Of a DNA stretch of 64,000 nucleotides, positions 54,323 to 63,052 are shown one piece after another. The stretch comes from Spirochaetales bacterium (lineage in GTDB: Bacteria > Spirochaetota > Spirochaetia > ARS1246). The position numbers were made by a program, and so were the translations under genes. The notes beneath the pieces were generated by a model that saw only the letters and a list, made by a program, of their open reading frames with translations, searched no databases and was not told the DNA's origin. The stretch's first letter is position 1. Every line of letters starts with the position of its first letter. The DNA lies in assembly GCA_002688185.1 (NCBI GenBank), contig NZCE01000050.1, positions 24,759-88,758 of the forward strand, read 5' to 3'.

Positions 54323-55345
54323 TTAGCTCTTTTTTAGAAAAAGGCTTTTGGCATCAAGGTGCTGATCGTAGCTGCGGGTGAATTCGTGCTCGCCGGAGCT
54401 CTGGTTTTTGAGCACAAAAAACAGAAATTCCGTTTGAGCCGGGTATATTGCCGCCTCAAGTGCCGTTCTACCAGGATTCCCGATCGGTCCTGGAGGTATC
54501 CCTGCGTAAAGATAGGTGTTGTAATCGGACTCAACTTCCAAGTCTCTCAGAGTAAGGTAATCTGGATGTTCGTACCCGAGCTCTTCAGTTAATACGTATG
54601 CAACTGTTGCACATGACTGCAGCTTCATATCTCTTGCCAATCGATTATAGAATACTGAAGCCATTTTCGGCGCCTCGTCCGGCACAACGTATTCGCGCTC
54701 TATTATTGATGCCAATATCACTATGTTATATAGCTCAGGAAAATCATGCGGCTGTTTGCCGGATGAAATCTCAGCAAACACCTGAAAGAACCGATTTACC
54801 ATGTGTGCTACTACTTTTTCAGCCGGGTATCCTTTTGGCATATGATAGGTGTCCGGGTATAAGAATCCTTCCGCATTACCCGCAGATACACCCAATTCGC
54901 CGAGAAGATCCGGGTCATGCATAGCCTCCATGAAATCATCTTTTGAGATGATCTCATGCTCCTCCAGCAACTCTCCAATCCGCGATGAAGGCCACCCTTC
55001 AGGAACCGTCACTTTTTGCAGGATTTCTCGGCCGGATACCAGTATATTGTGTATCTGTGCGCCGGTTGAACCGGCCTCGATCCGGTAGGATCCGGCCAGG
55101 AAGCTCGCCTCCGTCCTCTTTAGCTTTGCATACGCCCGTAAAAAAAGCTCTGCCTTTATTAAATTGCCCTCTTTTAGCCTTCTTGCAACGTTTCGCACGG
55201 ATTCTCCCTTATATACCGTAAAAACGGCGATAGAATCCGAGTCCGCCGGTGGCTTATTACTGATATAAGCCATACCCCCAAGCACCCCTACGGCAAGGAC
55301 GCCAGCAAGTACCAATACGAATAATGTTCTAAAAACAAACTTCAT
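54323..55345 (-). CDS. mltG: Endolytic murein transglycosylase MltG
   Basis: MltG cleaves nascent glycan strands in the inner membrane and sets strand length. The 340-residue protein has an N-terminal membrane helix (about 8-29), a LysM-like segment (about 45-90) and the YceG catalytic domain (about 110-335). The catalytic Glu lies in LASIIEREYVVPDEAPKMASVFYNRL, and the C-terminal part reads PPGPIGNPGRTALEAA. It sits between the giant OmpA gene and dnaG. The ribosome site is not obvious. Confidence 0.95.
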   Translation of the reverse strand: MKFVFRTLFVLVLAGVLAVGVLGGMAYISNKPPADSDSIAVFTVYKGESVRNVARRLKEGNLIKAELFLRAYAKLKRTEASFLAGSYRIEAGSTGAQIHNILVSGREILQKVTVPEGWPSSRIGELLEEHEIISKDDFMEAMHDPDLLGELGVSAGNAEGFLYPDTYHMPKGYPAEKVVAHMVNRFFQVFAEISSGKQPHDFPELYNIVILASIIEREYVVPDEAPKMASVFYNRLARDMKLQSCATVAYVLTEELGYEHPDYLTLRDLEVESDYNTYLYAGIPPGPIGNPGRTALEAAIYPAQTEFLFFVLKNQSSGEHEFTRSYDQHLDAKSLFLKKS

Positions 55346-55406
55346 CTTTACTACTCTGCACCCTTAGCTCGCGATTGGAGATAGCGCCGTTGATAAACGG
55401 CCTAAT

Positions 55407-58400
55407 CTATTTCATTAAGATAATTTCGACTCGGCGATTTTTCCACCGATTTTCTATATCGCCATGAGGAACGATAGGTTTTTCTCCACCTATCCCCTCG
55501 GTACTTATCCGTTCCGGGTCGATGCCGCGAGAAATCAACTGGTTCTTGACAGTCTCCGCCCTGGCCTCAGTAAGAGGTAGTAGTTCTTTTTGATATTCGT
55601 CCCTCGCAAGCACAGGATCATTCCAGTTGAGACTAACCGTATGTGCCTCGATTTTTACGCGGTAATCTGCATAATCCCTCAATATACGCGCAATTCTGTC
55701 GAGGACCCAGATATTTTTTAAACTTGCCGTCCCGTCTTCCGAAACTAAAATCGAGCTGTTTGGCTCAAAAGCCAGATTAGTTATTGTGATCGATAAATCA
55801 GTAGCACGCCGGAAGAGCAATATATCGATAGGAATCGATCCTCTTGCTACGGTCGTATTTCCCAATACATCCTGAATCCATATCTCGTATGGATAGTCCT
55901 CGCCGGACAACACCAGCTCGAGAGACTCAGAGAAGCCGCCCCAAATCATCGTAGCAGGCGGCATACCGTCTCCCTGATATTCCTTGAATAATTGCCGTTT
56001 AGGATCAAGAATCGCTATTCCCCAACTTTTGATATCACTTCCATCGGTAATCTTGAACGCCACGGCGAGCAGGTCTTCATGCCCGTCCGCATCAGGACTA
56101 AATGGCATCGGATTCAGTTGCAGATCCAGCTCTGGTCCACTGGTATCTATAATAAAAGGATCAGTGGCGGCTCGAGGTTCATTGCCCATCTCGTAGACTA
56201 CCTGAAACTCGGCAAAATACTCTCCTTCCTCAACGATTCCGGAATTATCTGTCCCATCCCAGATGATTTTTTCAGGAATCCTCGTGCCATCAAATCTCCT
56301 GACCGTGGCTCCATTTCTATTCTTGACATCTAGTTGCCAGAATGAAACTCCTTTCCGAATGTTTACCAAAGTGGTAAACGCGATTTCCTCAAATTTTCCG
56401 TCTCCGTTTGGGCTAAATCTCTCGGCGTCAGTGGATACAAAGATATTTGTTATCCTTGTATCAAGTGTCACGGCCGTCGAGCGAGCTTTCTTGAAGTTTC
56501 CGGCCTCGTCCGTCGTTGATATCTCAAAATAATATATTCCGTCACGCGCTCTATTCCCCGCGTCATCGGAACCATCCCACACATAGGAAGACACTGTGTC
56601 CTTCCAGAATAGCCGTCTTACCGAGCTTCCCCCGGAGTTTACTATGTGCGCTTCCCAAAGAGCTTCGACGCTCGAGGAATTGTTGAAAGTGACCGTGTCC
56701 TTCTTGCCGTCTCCGTTGGGCGAGAACAGCATTCTTTCCGGCTTACTCGTGACTTCCGGGAATTCCGTATCAATTAAGAACGGGCGTGTGGTGGCGATAG
56801 GCCGATTGCCGTTGGTGTAGAGGATTTCGAGCTGACCGTAATAGCTTCCGTCGGTCGCGCGTGTTCCGTTTTCGGCCAAACCCTCCCAGAAGTACCTGTC
56901 TGCCAAGTTCTGCCTGCCGGCAAATGAACGGACGAGGTCGCCATTTTTATTAAAGACTCTCAGGGTGAATCTATCGATCCCCTCTTTCTTCGTCACCTGA
57001 GGTAAAAAGCTTTGAAAATCCTTTGATCCGTCCGCGTTTGGCGAAAAAGCGTCAAACCCCCTAGAAACCAACACTGACGCGGCTTCCGTGCTGAGACGGA
57101 ACTCGAGGCTTCTCGAGCCGCCTCGGTTGCCGGCGAGGTCTTCGGCATAGAGTCGGTATAGATACAGCCCATCAGATGCAATTAGGCCGCCGTGGGCGTG
57201 GCCATCCCAAGCGAACTTGGCATCCGCGGTCTCAATCCACTCAAATTGCACAATGCTGACGCCGGATTCCGTTACGATTTCGCCCACCCAGCGCTCCTCG
57301 ACGGTAGTTTCCTGAAAAAAGGTAATGAGGTCTTTATTCCCATCCCCGTTTGGCGAAAACAATGATAAATCCGAGGCAACACTGGCGTCCGGCGGCGTAA
57401 TATCCACGGTAAACGGTGGTGACTCGCTCCACGGTTGATTACCATTAAGATACACGACCTGGACTTGTGCGCCGTAGCTGCCCTCTGCGAGGTGAGAGCC
57501 ATTTTGATCCCTCCCGTCAAAGGTGATTAGTGCGGGTACGTCGGGTCCACCCCGATACGCCCGTTGCAGCTTCGCCTCTTCGTCCAAAATGCTGAGCTCC
57601 CAGCTCTCGATACCAGCGCGAATGGGAATATCAATTTGAATATCCAAACTATCTAATCGCCCATCGTCATTTGGGGAAATAAATGCACGTTCGATTGCCA
57701 AAGTAATAGGCGTAGCCTGCGTGCTTATCACAATGCCTTTGAGCGTGTCGACGGTCGAGTTTCCCGCAAGGTCGGTGCCGGCAACTGAGTATAAGTAGAT
57801 GCCGTCTCCCGCTAGGGTACCATCGTCGCTCACTCCGTCCCAGATAAATGTCTTCGGCGCGGCGTCGTTCCATGAGAATGAGCGAACCTTTTCGCCGTCC
57901 TTAGTGATCTGTCCAATCCAGCGATCCTCATGACTGCCCGATTGTTCAATTCTTATGGTATCCTTATTGCCGTCGCTGTTCGGTGAGAAAATCAGATCCA
58001 AGTCCGTGGGTTTGATGATGTCGACGGTTGGTGGTGTGGAGTCAACCAGTATTGCGTAGTTGGGGGACATGCTCTTGTTGCCGTTATCATCCCACGCCGC
58101 AACATAAAAGCTGTAGCCCCCGTCAGCGACATATTCGCCACCAGCCACTCGGCCGTCCCAATTGAGCCGCTCCGGCAGGACTAAACCACCCTCGAGATGG
58201 GATAATCGATTTAGAACTCCTTGAAATCCCGCCGATCGCGGCAACGTAAATTCATTGCGCACTTCATATACGACGTCCCTCGTTTCATTCGATATAATAA
58301 ATTCATAACCGTGCAAATACCTCTCGTCTGTTATCTCAATACCAAAATCCACAGACGTTTGCAATGAGTCATTCCTATTGCCGTTGAAAGAAAGCACTGC

Positions 58401-59411
58401 AACGCTTGGATAGTCGATTGAAATTGCAGGAGCCCTTTGATCCGGCTGTCCAACTGTCAAAGTGGCGCCGACGCCAATGCCGCCGGTGCCGCCTATCAAC
58501 GGAGAAAACGCGGCACGTGCTTTTATGTCATTTTCAGGAAATTTTAAAATATCCGCATTAAACTTTATCCCCAAGCCAATCGCTGGTACGAAGCTGCCCC
58601 TGGCGATTTCATCGCTTATAAGTTCCCTCAGGTCAAATTGTGAAGAAATATGCACGTCCAGGCGATCGAGCATGTCCAAGCCGAGACCCAAATTGAGCCG
58701 TATGTTTTGAAAAGAAGGGAACGAAATATCCGCTAAAACGTCGAGAATTAAATCCTCAGTCTTTATTGGTGAGAATGCGATTCCGGCGGCCAAAGTAAAC
58801 GGTGACGGGTAAGAGGAATTATCCGCGTTGGCATTGAATCCCTTCCCGAAATCCCTCAGGACAACTCCCCACTTTAGATCCCTAAACGTAGTTGCGTCCA
58901 GGATGTGTAAAAAACCGAGGTCTAAATCCAATCCCCAGCTTGACTGATCGTTTTGGCCGGCCACAATGTTCAAACCGGCGCCTATCAGCAGGCTAGGATA
59001 TAACCTTTTGGAAAATGAAACGTTTATCGAACCGAAGGTTCCAATGTCGATATCGGTGAGAGCTGAAGTAAAGAAGTGACCGCCCCATGTGAATACACCC
59101 GCCCGGTTTGGCACAGTATTGCCAATATTGACGATATGACCACCCCACCCTTCCCCGCCGGTGAAGTCGATCAGGGTCAGATAGCTGAAGTCCCAGACGG
59201 CTCTCTGCACCAGTGCAGATAGTGCCGGGTTGAGAATCCCTGACTGTGGAGGCTCGGCCGCGGCGCTATTGACACCGGCACCCAAATACAAAGGGGAAAT
59301 GAGCTCATACACATTTTCCCCGCCATCCGGCGGGTGGTACTGGGTGAATCCTGGCGCGGCGAGACAAAAAAATATCAAGATCCAGGGCTTGATACTGTAC
59401 CTCATTCTCAT
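55407..59411 (-). CDS. Giant outer-membrane protein: PorV-like domain, Ig repeats, OmpA domain
   Basis: The 1334-residue product has a signal peptide (ILIFFCLAAPGFTQ) and then a UPF0164/PorV-like beta-barrel region (about 25-330, GVNSAAAEPPQSGILNPALSAL). One divergent Ig-like domain (about 340-465) is followed by seven FlgD-type Ig repeats of about 105 residues. Each has a (F/I)SPN-x-DG signature, near 474, 583, 688, 793, 900, 1004 and 1107. The first six alternate between two types. A C-terminal OmpA domain (about 1215-1334, with DPERISTEGIGGEKP and NRWKNRRVEI) should bind peptidoglycan. It probably joins the outer membrane to the wall and displays the Ig stalk. The exact function is unknown. 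It begins the mltG-dnaG-rpoD series, 61 bases ahead of mltG. Confidence 0.83.
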   Translation of the reverse strand: MRMRYSIKPWILIFFCLAAPGFTQYHPPDGGENVYELISPLYLGAGVNSAAAEPPQSGILNPALSALVQRAVWDFSYLTLIDFTGGEGWGGHIVNIGNTVPNRAGVFTWGGHFFTSALTDIDIGTFGSINVSFSKRLYPSLLIGAGLNIVAGQNDQSSWGLDLDLGFLHILDATTFRDLKWGVVLRDFGKGFNANADNSSYPSPFTLAAGIAFSPIKTEDLILDVLADISFPSFQNIRLNLGLGLDMLDRLDVHISSQFDLRELISDEIARGSFVPAIGLGIKFNADILKFPENDIKARAAFSPLIGGTGGIGVGATLTVGQPDQRAPAISIDYPSVAVLSFNGNRNDSLQTSVDFGIEITDERYLHGYEFIISNETRDVVYEVRNEFTLPRSAGFQGVLNRLSHLEGGLVLPERLNWDGRVAGGEYVADGGYSFYVAAWDDNGNKSMSPNYAILVDSTPPTVDIIKPTDLDLIFSPNSDGNKDTIRIEQSGSHEDRWIGQITKDGEKVRSFSWNDAAPKTFIWDGVSDDGTLAGDGIYLYSVAGTDLAGNSTVDTLKGIVISTQATPITLAIERAFISPNDDGRLDSLDIQIDIPIRAGIESWELSILDEEAKLQRAYRGGPDVPALITFDGRDQNGSHLAEGSYGAQVQVVYLNGNQPWSESPPFTVDITPPDASVASDLSLFSPNGDGNKDLITFFQETTVEERWVGEIVTESGVSIVQFEWIETADAKFAWDGHAHGGLIASDGLYLYRLYAEDLAGNRGGSRSLEFRLSTEAASVLVSRGFDAFSPNADGSKDFQSFLPQVTKKEGIDRFTLRVFNKNGDLVRSFAGRQNLADRYFWEGLAENGTRATDGSYYGQLEILYTNGNRPIATTRPFLIDTEFPEVTSKPERMLFSPNGDGKKDTVTFNNSSSVEALWEAHIVNSGGSSVRRLFWKDTVSSYVWDGSDDAGNRARDGIYYFEISTTDEAGNFKKARSTAVTLDTRITNIFVSTDAERFSPNGDGKFEEIAFTTLVNIRKGVSFWQLDVKNRNGATVRRFDGTRIPEKIIWDGTDNSGIVEEGEYFAEFQVVYEMGNEPRAATDPFIIDTSGPELDLQLNPMPFSPDADGHEDLLAVAFKITDGSDIKSWGIAILDPKRQLFKEYQGDGMPPATMIWGGFSESLELVLSGEDYPYEIWIQDVLGNTTVARGSIPIDILLFRRATDLSITITNLAFEPNSSILVSEDGTASLKNIWVLDRIARILRDYADYRVKIEAHTVSLNWNDPVLARDEYQKELLPLTEARAETVKNQLISRGIDPERISTEGIGGEKPIVPHGDIENRWKNRRVEIILMK

Positions 59412-59446
59412 AGCTTAAAAGTTTGCATGTAAATCTTATGATCTAC

Positions 59447-59475
59447 AGAATACCTTGGAGCGTTTTATTTCTCAA
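59447..59475 (-). promoter_or_regulatory. Predicted sigma70-type promoter for the giant OmpA gene
   Basis: On the minus strand TTGAGA (59470-59475) and TATTCT (59447-59452) are 17 bases apart. The -10 element lies about 36 bases before the ATG at 59411. The -35 element lies in the last codons of the small upstream gene. Confidence 0.45.
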
Positions 59476-59644
59476 TATCGAGGGAACTTGTTAATCTCTC
59501 GAGCTCATCGATCGACAATTGTTGATAAAGGATCTGTTCCATCCTCGAGAGGATGGGTAAGAGTTGCGTGTCCAAGTCACCCTCCCTGCCCTTTAGAAAA
59601 GCGTATAATGCCGAGATTTCAATCTCGTCTAAAGTTATTTTCAT
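59465..59644 (-). CDS. Small acidic helical protein of 59 residues, unknown
   Basis: A 59-residue frame (MKITLDEIEISALYAFLKG at the start) reads as two amphipathic helices with normal composition and no repeats, and it ends LTSSLDIEK. I see no known domain. A GTG three bases upstream is an alternative start. A perfect TATAAT lies seven bases before the ATG, with no ribosome site between, which suggests a leaderless transcript. It lies in the gap between the beta-lactamase-fold gene and the OmpA gene. Confidence 0.45.
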   Translation of the reverse strand: MKITLDEIEISALYAFLKGREGDLDTQLLPILSRMEQILYQQLSIDELERLTSSLDIEK

Positions 59645-59771
59645 CACCTAATTATACCGCATGGTGTTGCGCCCATCGATAAGGTACACCGTACCATTAA
59701 ATTTATTTCATTTGAAGGCTATTTAGAATAATCGTCTAGCAATAATAACTGACCAAGCACAACGCGACGAT

Positions 59772-60713
59772 TCAAATGGTAAGTTCGAGCTGCTCCTGAG
59801 CCAGATATATTTTGATCCCCTTTTGCTCAATATAATTGAGATACCAGCCAGACGATTTGAGAATGCTGTGCATTTTTGTGTCACCGTAAAGCGGCTCATG
59901 GTGAAAAAGTATGAGATTCTTTATATCCCAAGCGGCGGAAAAATCAACGGCTAAGCTATACGAAGAATGGCCCCAATCATATTTTTCGATTGCTTCACCT
60001 AGGGTGTATTGGGAATCCATCACCAACAGATTGGCACCGTTGAAATACGCAAAATTACTGCGGGTTTTTTTAAAATCTTCATCAGATAGCGCAGTATCAG
60101 TCGAAAATATCACTTTTTTCCCTGATTCCATTACGAGGTACGAGTAGCAACCGCCAGGATGATTCATTTTGCGCCACGAAATTTCGGCCGTGCCGATCTT
60201 GAGTGGAGCTTCTTTGAGAACCACAAACTCAAAATTTGCGGCCATAACATCCATGGGAACCGGAAAATATGGGAACTTCATCTGACCCTTTATATACTCC
60301 TCCATGCGGTCAACCGGGCTATAAAATGTCAGCTTGGCCTTCCGCTCGGCCATTGGCGTAAAGAATGGCAGGCCATGTAGGTGATCCCAATGAAAATGAG
60401 AAAGGAAAATATGATAATGACGAATATGGGCGTTCCGTTTTTTTAATTCATTGCCAAGTTCTCGAATTCCGGAGCCGGCGTCAAAGATAAGCATCGTGTC
60501 ATCGGACAGTCTGATTTCAAGACAAGTGGTATTGCCGCCCACGGTACCAAATAGCGACCTTGGGATCTTTGATAAGAAAAGCTCCCGGGTCTCCGCACTC
60601 TCTAGATCTTTTTTCTCTATTCTCTGAACAGCCGCGGCGATTTTATTCTGAATCTGCAAGCTCGTAAGGGGTGCAGGAATGGAGCCCCGTACTCCCCAAA
60701 ACTTTATTTTCAT
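59772..60713 (-). CDS. Metallo-beta-lactamase-fold hydrolase
   Basis: The 313-residue protein has the metallo-beta-lactamase fold. It begins KIKFWGVRGSIPAP, then carries the metal site HFHWDHLHG (about residues 106-114), later MNHPGGCYSYLV and TDTALSD, and a final His in FHHEP. The opening resembles the phosphodiesterase/RNase Z-like branch that often acts on cyclic nucleotides or RNA. Near residues 25-50 there is a helical insert not usual in that branch. The window also carries an adenylate cyclase, but no direct link is shown. Substrate is unknown. Confidence 0.85.
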   Translation of the reverse strand: MKIKFWGVRGSIPAPLTSLQIQNKIAAAVQRIEKKDLESAETRELFLSKIPRSLFGTVGGNTTCLEIRLSDDTMLIFDAGSGIRELGNELKKRNAHIRHYHIFLSHFHWDHLHGLPFFTPMAERKAKLTFYSPVDRMEEYIKGQMKFPYFPVPMDVMAANFEFVVLKEAPLKIGTAEISWRKMNHPGGCYSYLVMESGKKVIFSTDTALSDEDFKKTRSNFAYFNGANLLVMDSQYTLGEAIEKYDWGHSSYSLAVDFSAAWDIKNLILFHHEPLYGDTKMHSILKSSGWYLNYIEQKGIKIYLAQEQLELTI

Positions 60714-60759
60714 GCCCTTTTAGCTGCTCTGGCCCCCGGGCACGCATAGCCGGACGAAA

Positions 60760-60801
60760 CGGCGATCCGCGGCCGGCGATCCGCAGGCGGCGATCCGGTT
60801 A
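60760..60801. repeat. Three tandem 14-base repeats upstream of the beta-lactamase-fold gene
   Basis: The core CGGCGATCCG begins at 60760, 60774 and 60788, an exact 14-base period. The first 11 bases of copies one and two are identical, and the third differs by one. It lies 47 bases upstream of the minus-strand start at 60713, in a non-coding gap, where a protein-binding array could sit. Confidence 0.85.
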
Positions 60802-60874
60802 ACCCCACGATACAGATTTTGAAAATAGTCTGTGACCTTGAAACCGGGCGCAAAAGCAACGTACCCACTTAGAC

Positions 60875-60902
60875 AATGTATACCAAATCAGGCAATTTCC
60901 AA
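60875..60902 (-). promoter_or_regulatory. Weak promoter candidate for the beta-lactamase-fold gene
   Basis: On the minus strand TTGGAA (60897-60902) and TACATT (60875-60880) lie 16 bases apart. It is about 160 bases upstream of the gene and precedes the tandem repeats, which would lie in the 5' leader. The match is only moderate. Confidence 0.25.
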
Positions 60903-60935
60903 CATTTCTGTGTAGCCAGGCCACGAGCAAGTGCT

Positions 60936-61373
60936 TTACTTCGACAGAAGGGGCTTTTGCTCCCTCATGGCTACAAAACAGTCGATTTCATTTCTGCTGT
61001 ATAGCCTGCCTTCATTTACCCCGGGGCAAGTATTCTGAAGCAAGTCCCATGATTCCCTGGAAATTAGATTAGCGCTCCAGAACGGGTATGTCTTGCATTG
61101 CAGGGGTCTGCGCTTGTAAATGGTGCATCCGCCTTCGTTCCAAAAAATGCAATCGTAATTTTCTTTTTCTTTTAGGCTGAGTCTTTCTATAATTCCCAAA
61201 AAAACGATTCTGCAAAACTTAGCTCTTACCCGTGACCCCGACAAGCCAGTGGCTTTTTTCAGATTTTCAACATCACTTGCCGTGAGGAAAACATACCCGG
61301 GTTCATGTCTGCAGCAACTTGAGCAACGAGCACACTTAAAATGCAAACCACCTTCATAAAAAACCGGGTCCAA
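60936..61373 (-). CDS. YkgJ-family cysteine cluster protein
   Basis: The 145-residue protein has the family layout of eight conserved cysteines: KCARCSSCCRHEPGYVFLT at the start, FCRIVFLG in the middle, then NYDCIFWNEGGCTIYKRRPLQCKTYPFW. These bind zinc or an iron-sulfur cluster; the biological role is not settled. The start is a TTG at 61373 with an AGGA ribosome site about nine bases upstream. No ATG or GTG lies between it and the first cysteine. It lies 71 bases after tRNA-Tyr. Confidence 0.88.
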   Translation of the reverse strand: MDPVFYEGGLHFKCARCSSCCRHEPGYVFLTASDVENLKKATGLSGSRVRAKFCRIVFLGIIERLSLKEKENYDCIFWNEGGCTIYKRRPLQCKTYPFWSANLISRESWDLLQNTCPGVNEGRLYSRNEIDCFVAMREQKPLLSK

Positions 61374-61443
61374 CGATGTATATCCTGCGTATTTGAAATA
61401 GGCTACAAGACACGCCGAACGGCATAGCCCGCGAACGAAACAT

Positions 61444-61525
61444 TGGGGAGAGAAGGATTTGAACCTTCGAAGGCTTAGCCAACAGATTTACAGTCTGCCC
61501 CCTTTGACCACTCGGGAATCTCCCC
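61444..61525 (-). tRNA. tRNA-Tyr (GTA anticodon)
   Basis: An 82-base type II tRNA folds on the minus strand. The acceptor arms are GGGGAGA and TCTCCCC with discriminator A. The anticodon loop reads CTGTAAA, giving GTA. A long variable arm (GCTAAGCCTTC region) and the T arm with GGTTCAAATCC follow. The 3' CCA is not encoded. Its first anticodon base G is a substrate for the Tgt enzyme encoded at 12644. Confidence 0.93.
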
Positions 61526-61616
61526 AAAAACCAGCGCCAAAGCTACCACACAATTAATGCACAGTCAATGCCCAACTAATATCGTCTCCTTTTCATCGCG
61601 GCATTTTATAGCGCGA

Positions 61617-62846
61617 TTAGTTTGTTGGTAAAGTCTTGCCTTTTTCCATGCGCATGATGATCCAAAAAGCTACAAAGCTCAGGACACTTAGAATGAAACC
61701 CACTAAAAAAGTTGATCTGTATCCAAAATGTGCAGATAGGTAACCTCCCGACAGACTAACCGATGCAAAGCAGAGGCCCAAACCGGTGGATACGATGCCG
61801 TATACAAGTGTTCGCCACGTTGGGTGGAAGCTTTCCATCTGGAAAACCTGCAAGGCAGGCATCCAGATGGCAGCCGTTCCCAGCACCACTATCCGAGCGG
61901 CTGCTATTGCAGCCCAATGGGGAAAAAGGAATGCAGGCACCAACGCAATTGCCGTCAATAATGGCGCCATCAGGAGCGAGTACTCGTTGCCCCGTCGTTT
62001 GGCCAAGAAAGGTGCAAGAAAAGGCGCGCACGCTGATGCCAGCTGCCCTAACGCCATGAGCACCCCTAGAGCGGTTGTTGAGACGTGCAGATCGGTATCC
62101 ATATATGCGTTGCCAAAAGAAACTACTGCCGCAAAGCCTGAATGACCAAGATAGGCGTAAAGCGTGAGGAGAAGAGCCTTTTTCAGAGGCATTTTCTCTT
62201 TTCGTGACGTTGAGCGCGCAGGGGCAGGTTCTTTATACCGCCGAGTCATAAGCAAAGGAACAAGACCTGCAATGCCAAAAATCGTACCCAGCCAAATCGC
62301 GAAGTTGTAAGGGGCAGGATCTGTGAGTCTGATATGAAAAGTTGAAGCAAAAAGGCCGGGGAGCAATCCACCAATTAGCGATCCGATTAGCGCTCCTGCC
62401 CATCTAGATGTCGTCAACAAAGCGTATGCCTCGTTCCGGTTTTCAGGCGTTGTGAGCAACATGACTGTGGGTGTGATATTCACACCCAAAAGTGACCACC
62501 CAATTGTTTGCACAATCTGATGTAAAATCGGAAGCACCGCTACCATATTTTCTGAAGCAAAGTGTGTGAGAGGAAGTATAAACATACCGCCTGCGGTTAT
62601 TGCCGATCCCAAAAGGAGCATTCTCCGGCTGCCGAACTTTTTCCCGAGCCAGCCGCTCGGTATTCCCATAATCATATAAACAACAGCGCCCATGGAGTTG
62701 AAAATTCCGATGTACTCCGGGCCGAACCCGAGACGAAGCACGTAAATCACTTTGAGCATTCCTTGAATTCCAAAAAAGGAAATAGCCGTTAGGCCCAGGC
62801 CAAGGGTGAATAGCTTTATATTTCTATTAAAGTGAGAAAAACGCAT
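61617..62846 (-). CDS. Major facilitator superfamily transporter
   Basis: The 409-residue protein has 12 predicted membrane helices in two halves with a central cytoplasmic loop (about 195-215, RRYKEPAPARSTSRKEK). The helix 2-3 loop carries PSGWLGKKFGSRRMLL, the MFS signature. Its substrate cannot be read from the sequence. A GGAG site lies just before the ATG. It is separated from the esterase fragment by 206 bases without a gene, so shared transcription is uncertain. A 6-base inverted repeat (ATCGCG/CGCGAT) lies at its 3' end near 61595-61617. Confidence 0.85.
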   Translation of the reverse strand: MRFSHFNRNIKLFTLGLGLTAISFFGIQGMLKVIYVLRLGFGPEYIGIFNSMGAVVYMIMGIPSGWLGKKFGSRRMLLLGSAITAGGMFILPLTHFASENMVAVLPILHQIVQTIGWSLLGVNITPTVMLLTTPENRNEAYALLTTSRWAGALIGSLIGGLLPGLFASTFHIRLTDPAPYNFAIWLGTIFGIAGLVPLLMTRRYKEPAPARSTSRKEKMPLKKALLLTLYAYLGHSGFAAVVSFGNAYMDTDLHVSTTALGVLMALGQLASACAPFLAPFLAKRRGNEYSLLMAPLLTAIALVPAFLFPHWAAIAAARIVVLGTAAIWMPALQVFQMESFHPTWRTLVYGIVSTGLGLCFASVSLSGGYLSAHFGYRSTFLVGFILSVLSFVAFWIIMRMEKGKTLPTN

Positions 62847-63052
62847 GATGCTCCGAATTAGGTAACGAATATCATATCTACTTGTCTCAATTTAGCATAG
62901 TTAATATCAGCTTATTGTTTTAATGCCACACGGAATCGATTTATTGAGGTGGATGCGATGACTAATGCTCAGCGTCCGTTAAGGTATGAGACGATGAGAA
63001 GGTGTGCCCAAGGCGTTGAAATGTAATCCAGAACAGCCGTGGTGGCGACCGT

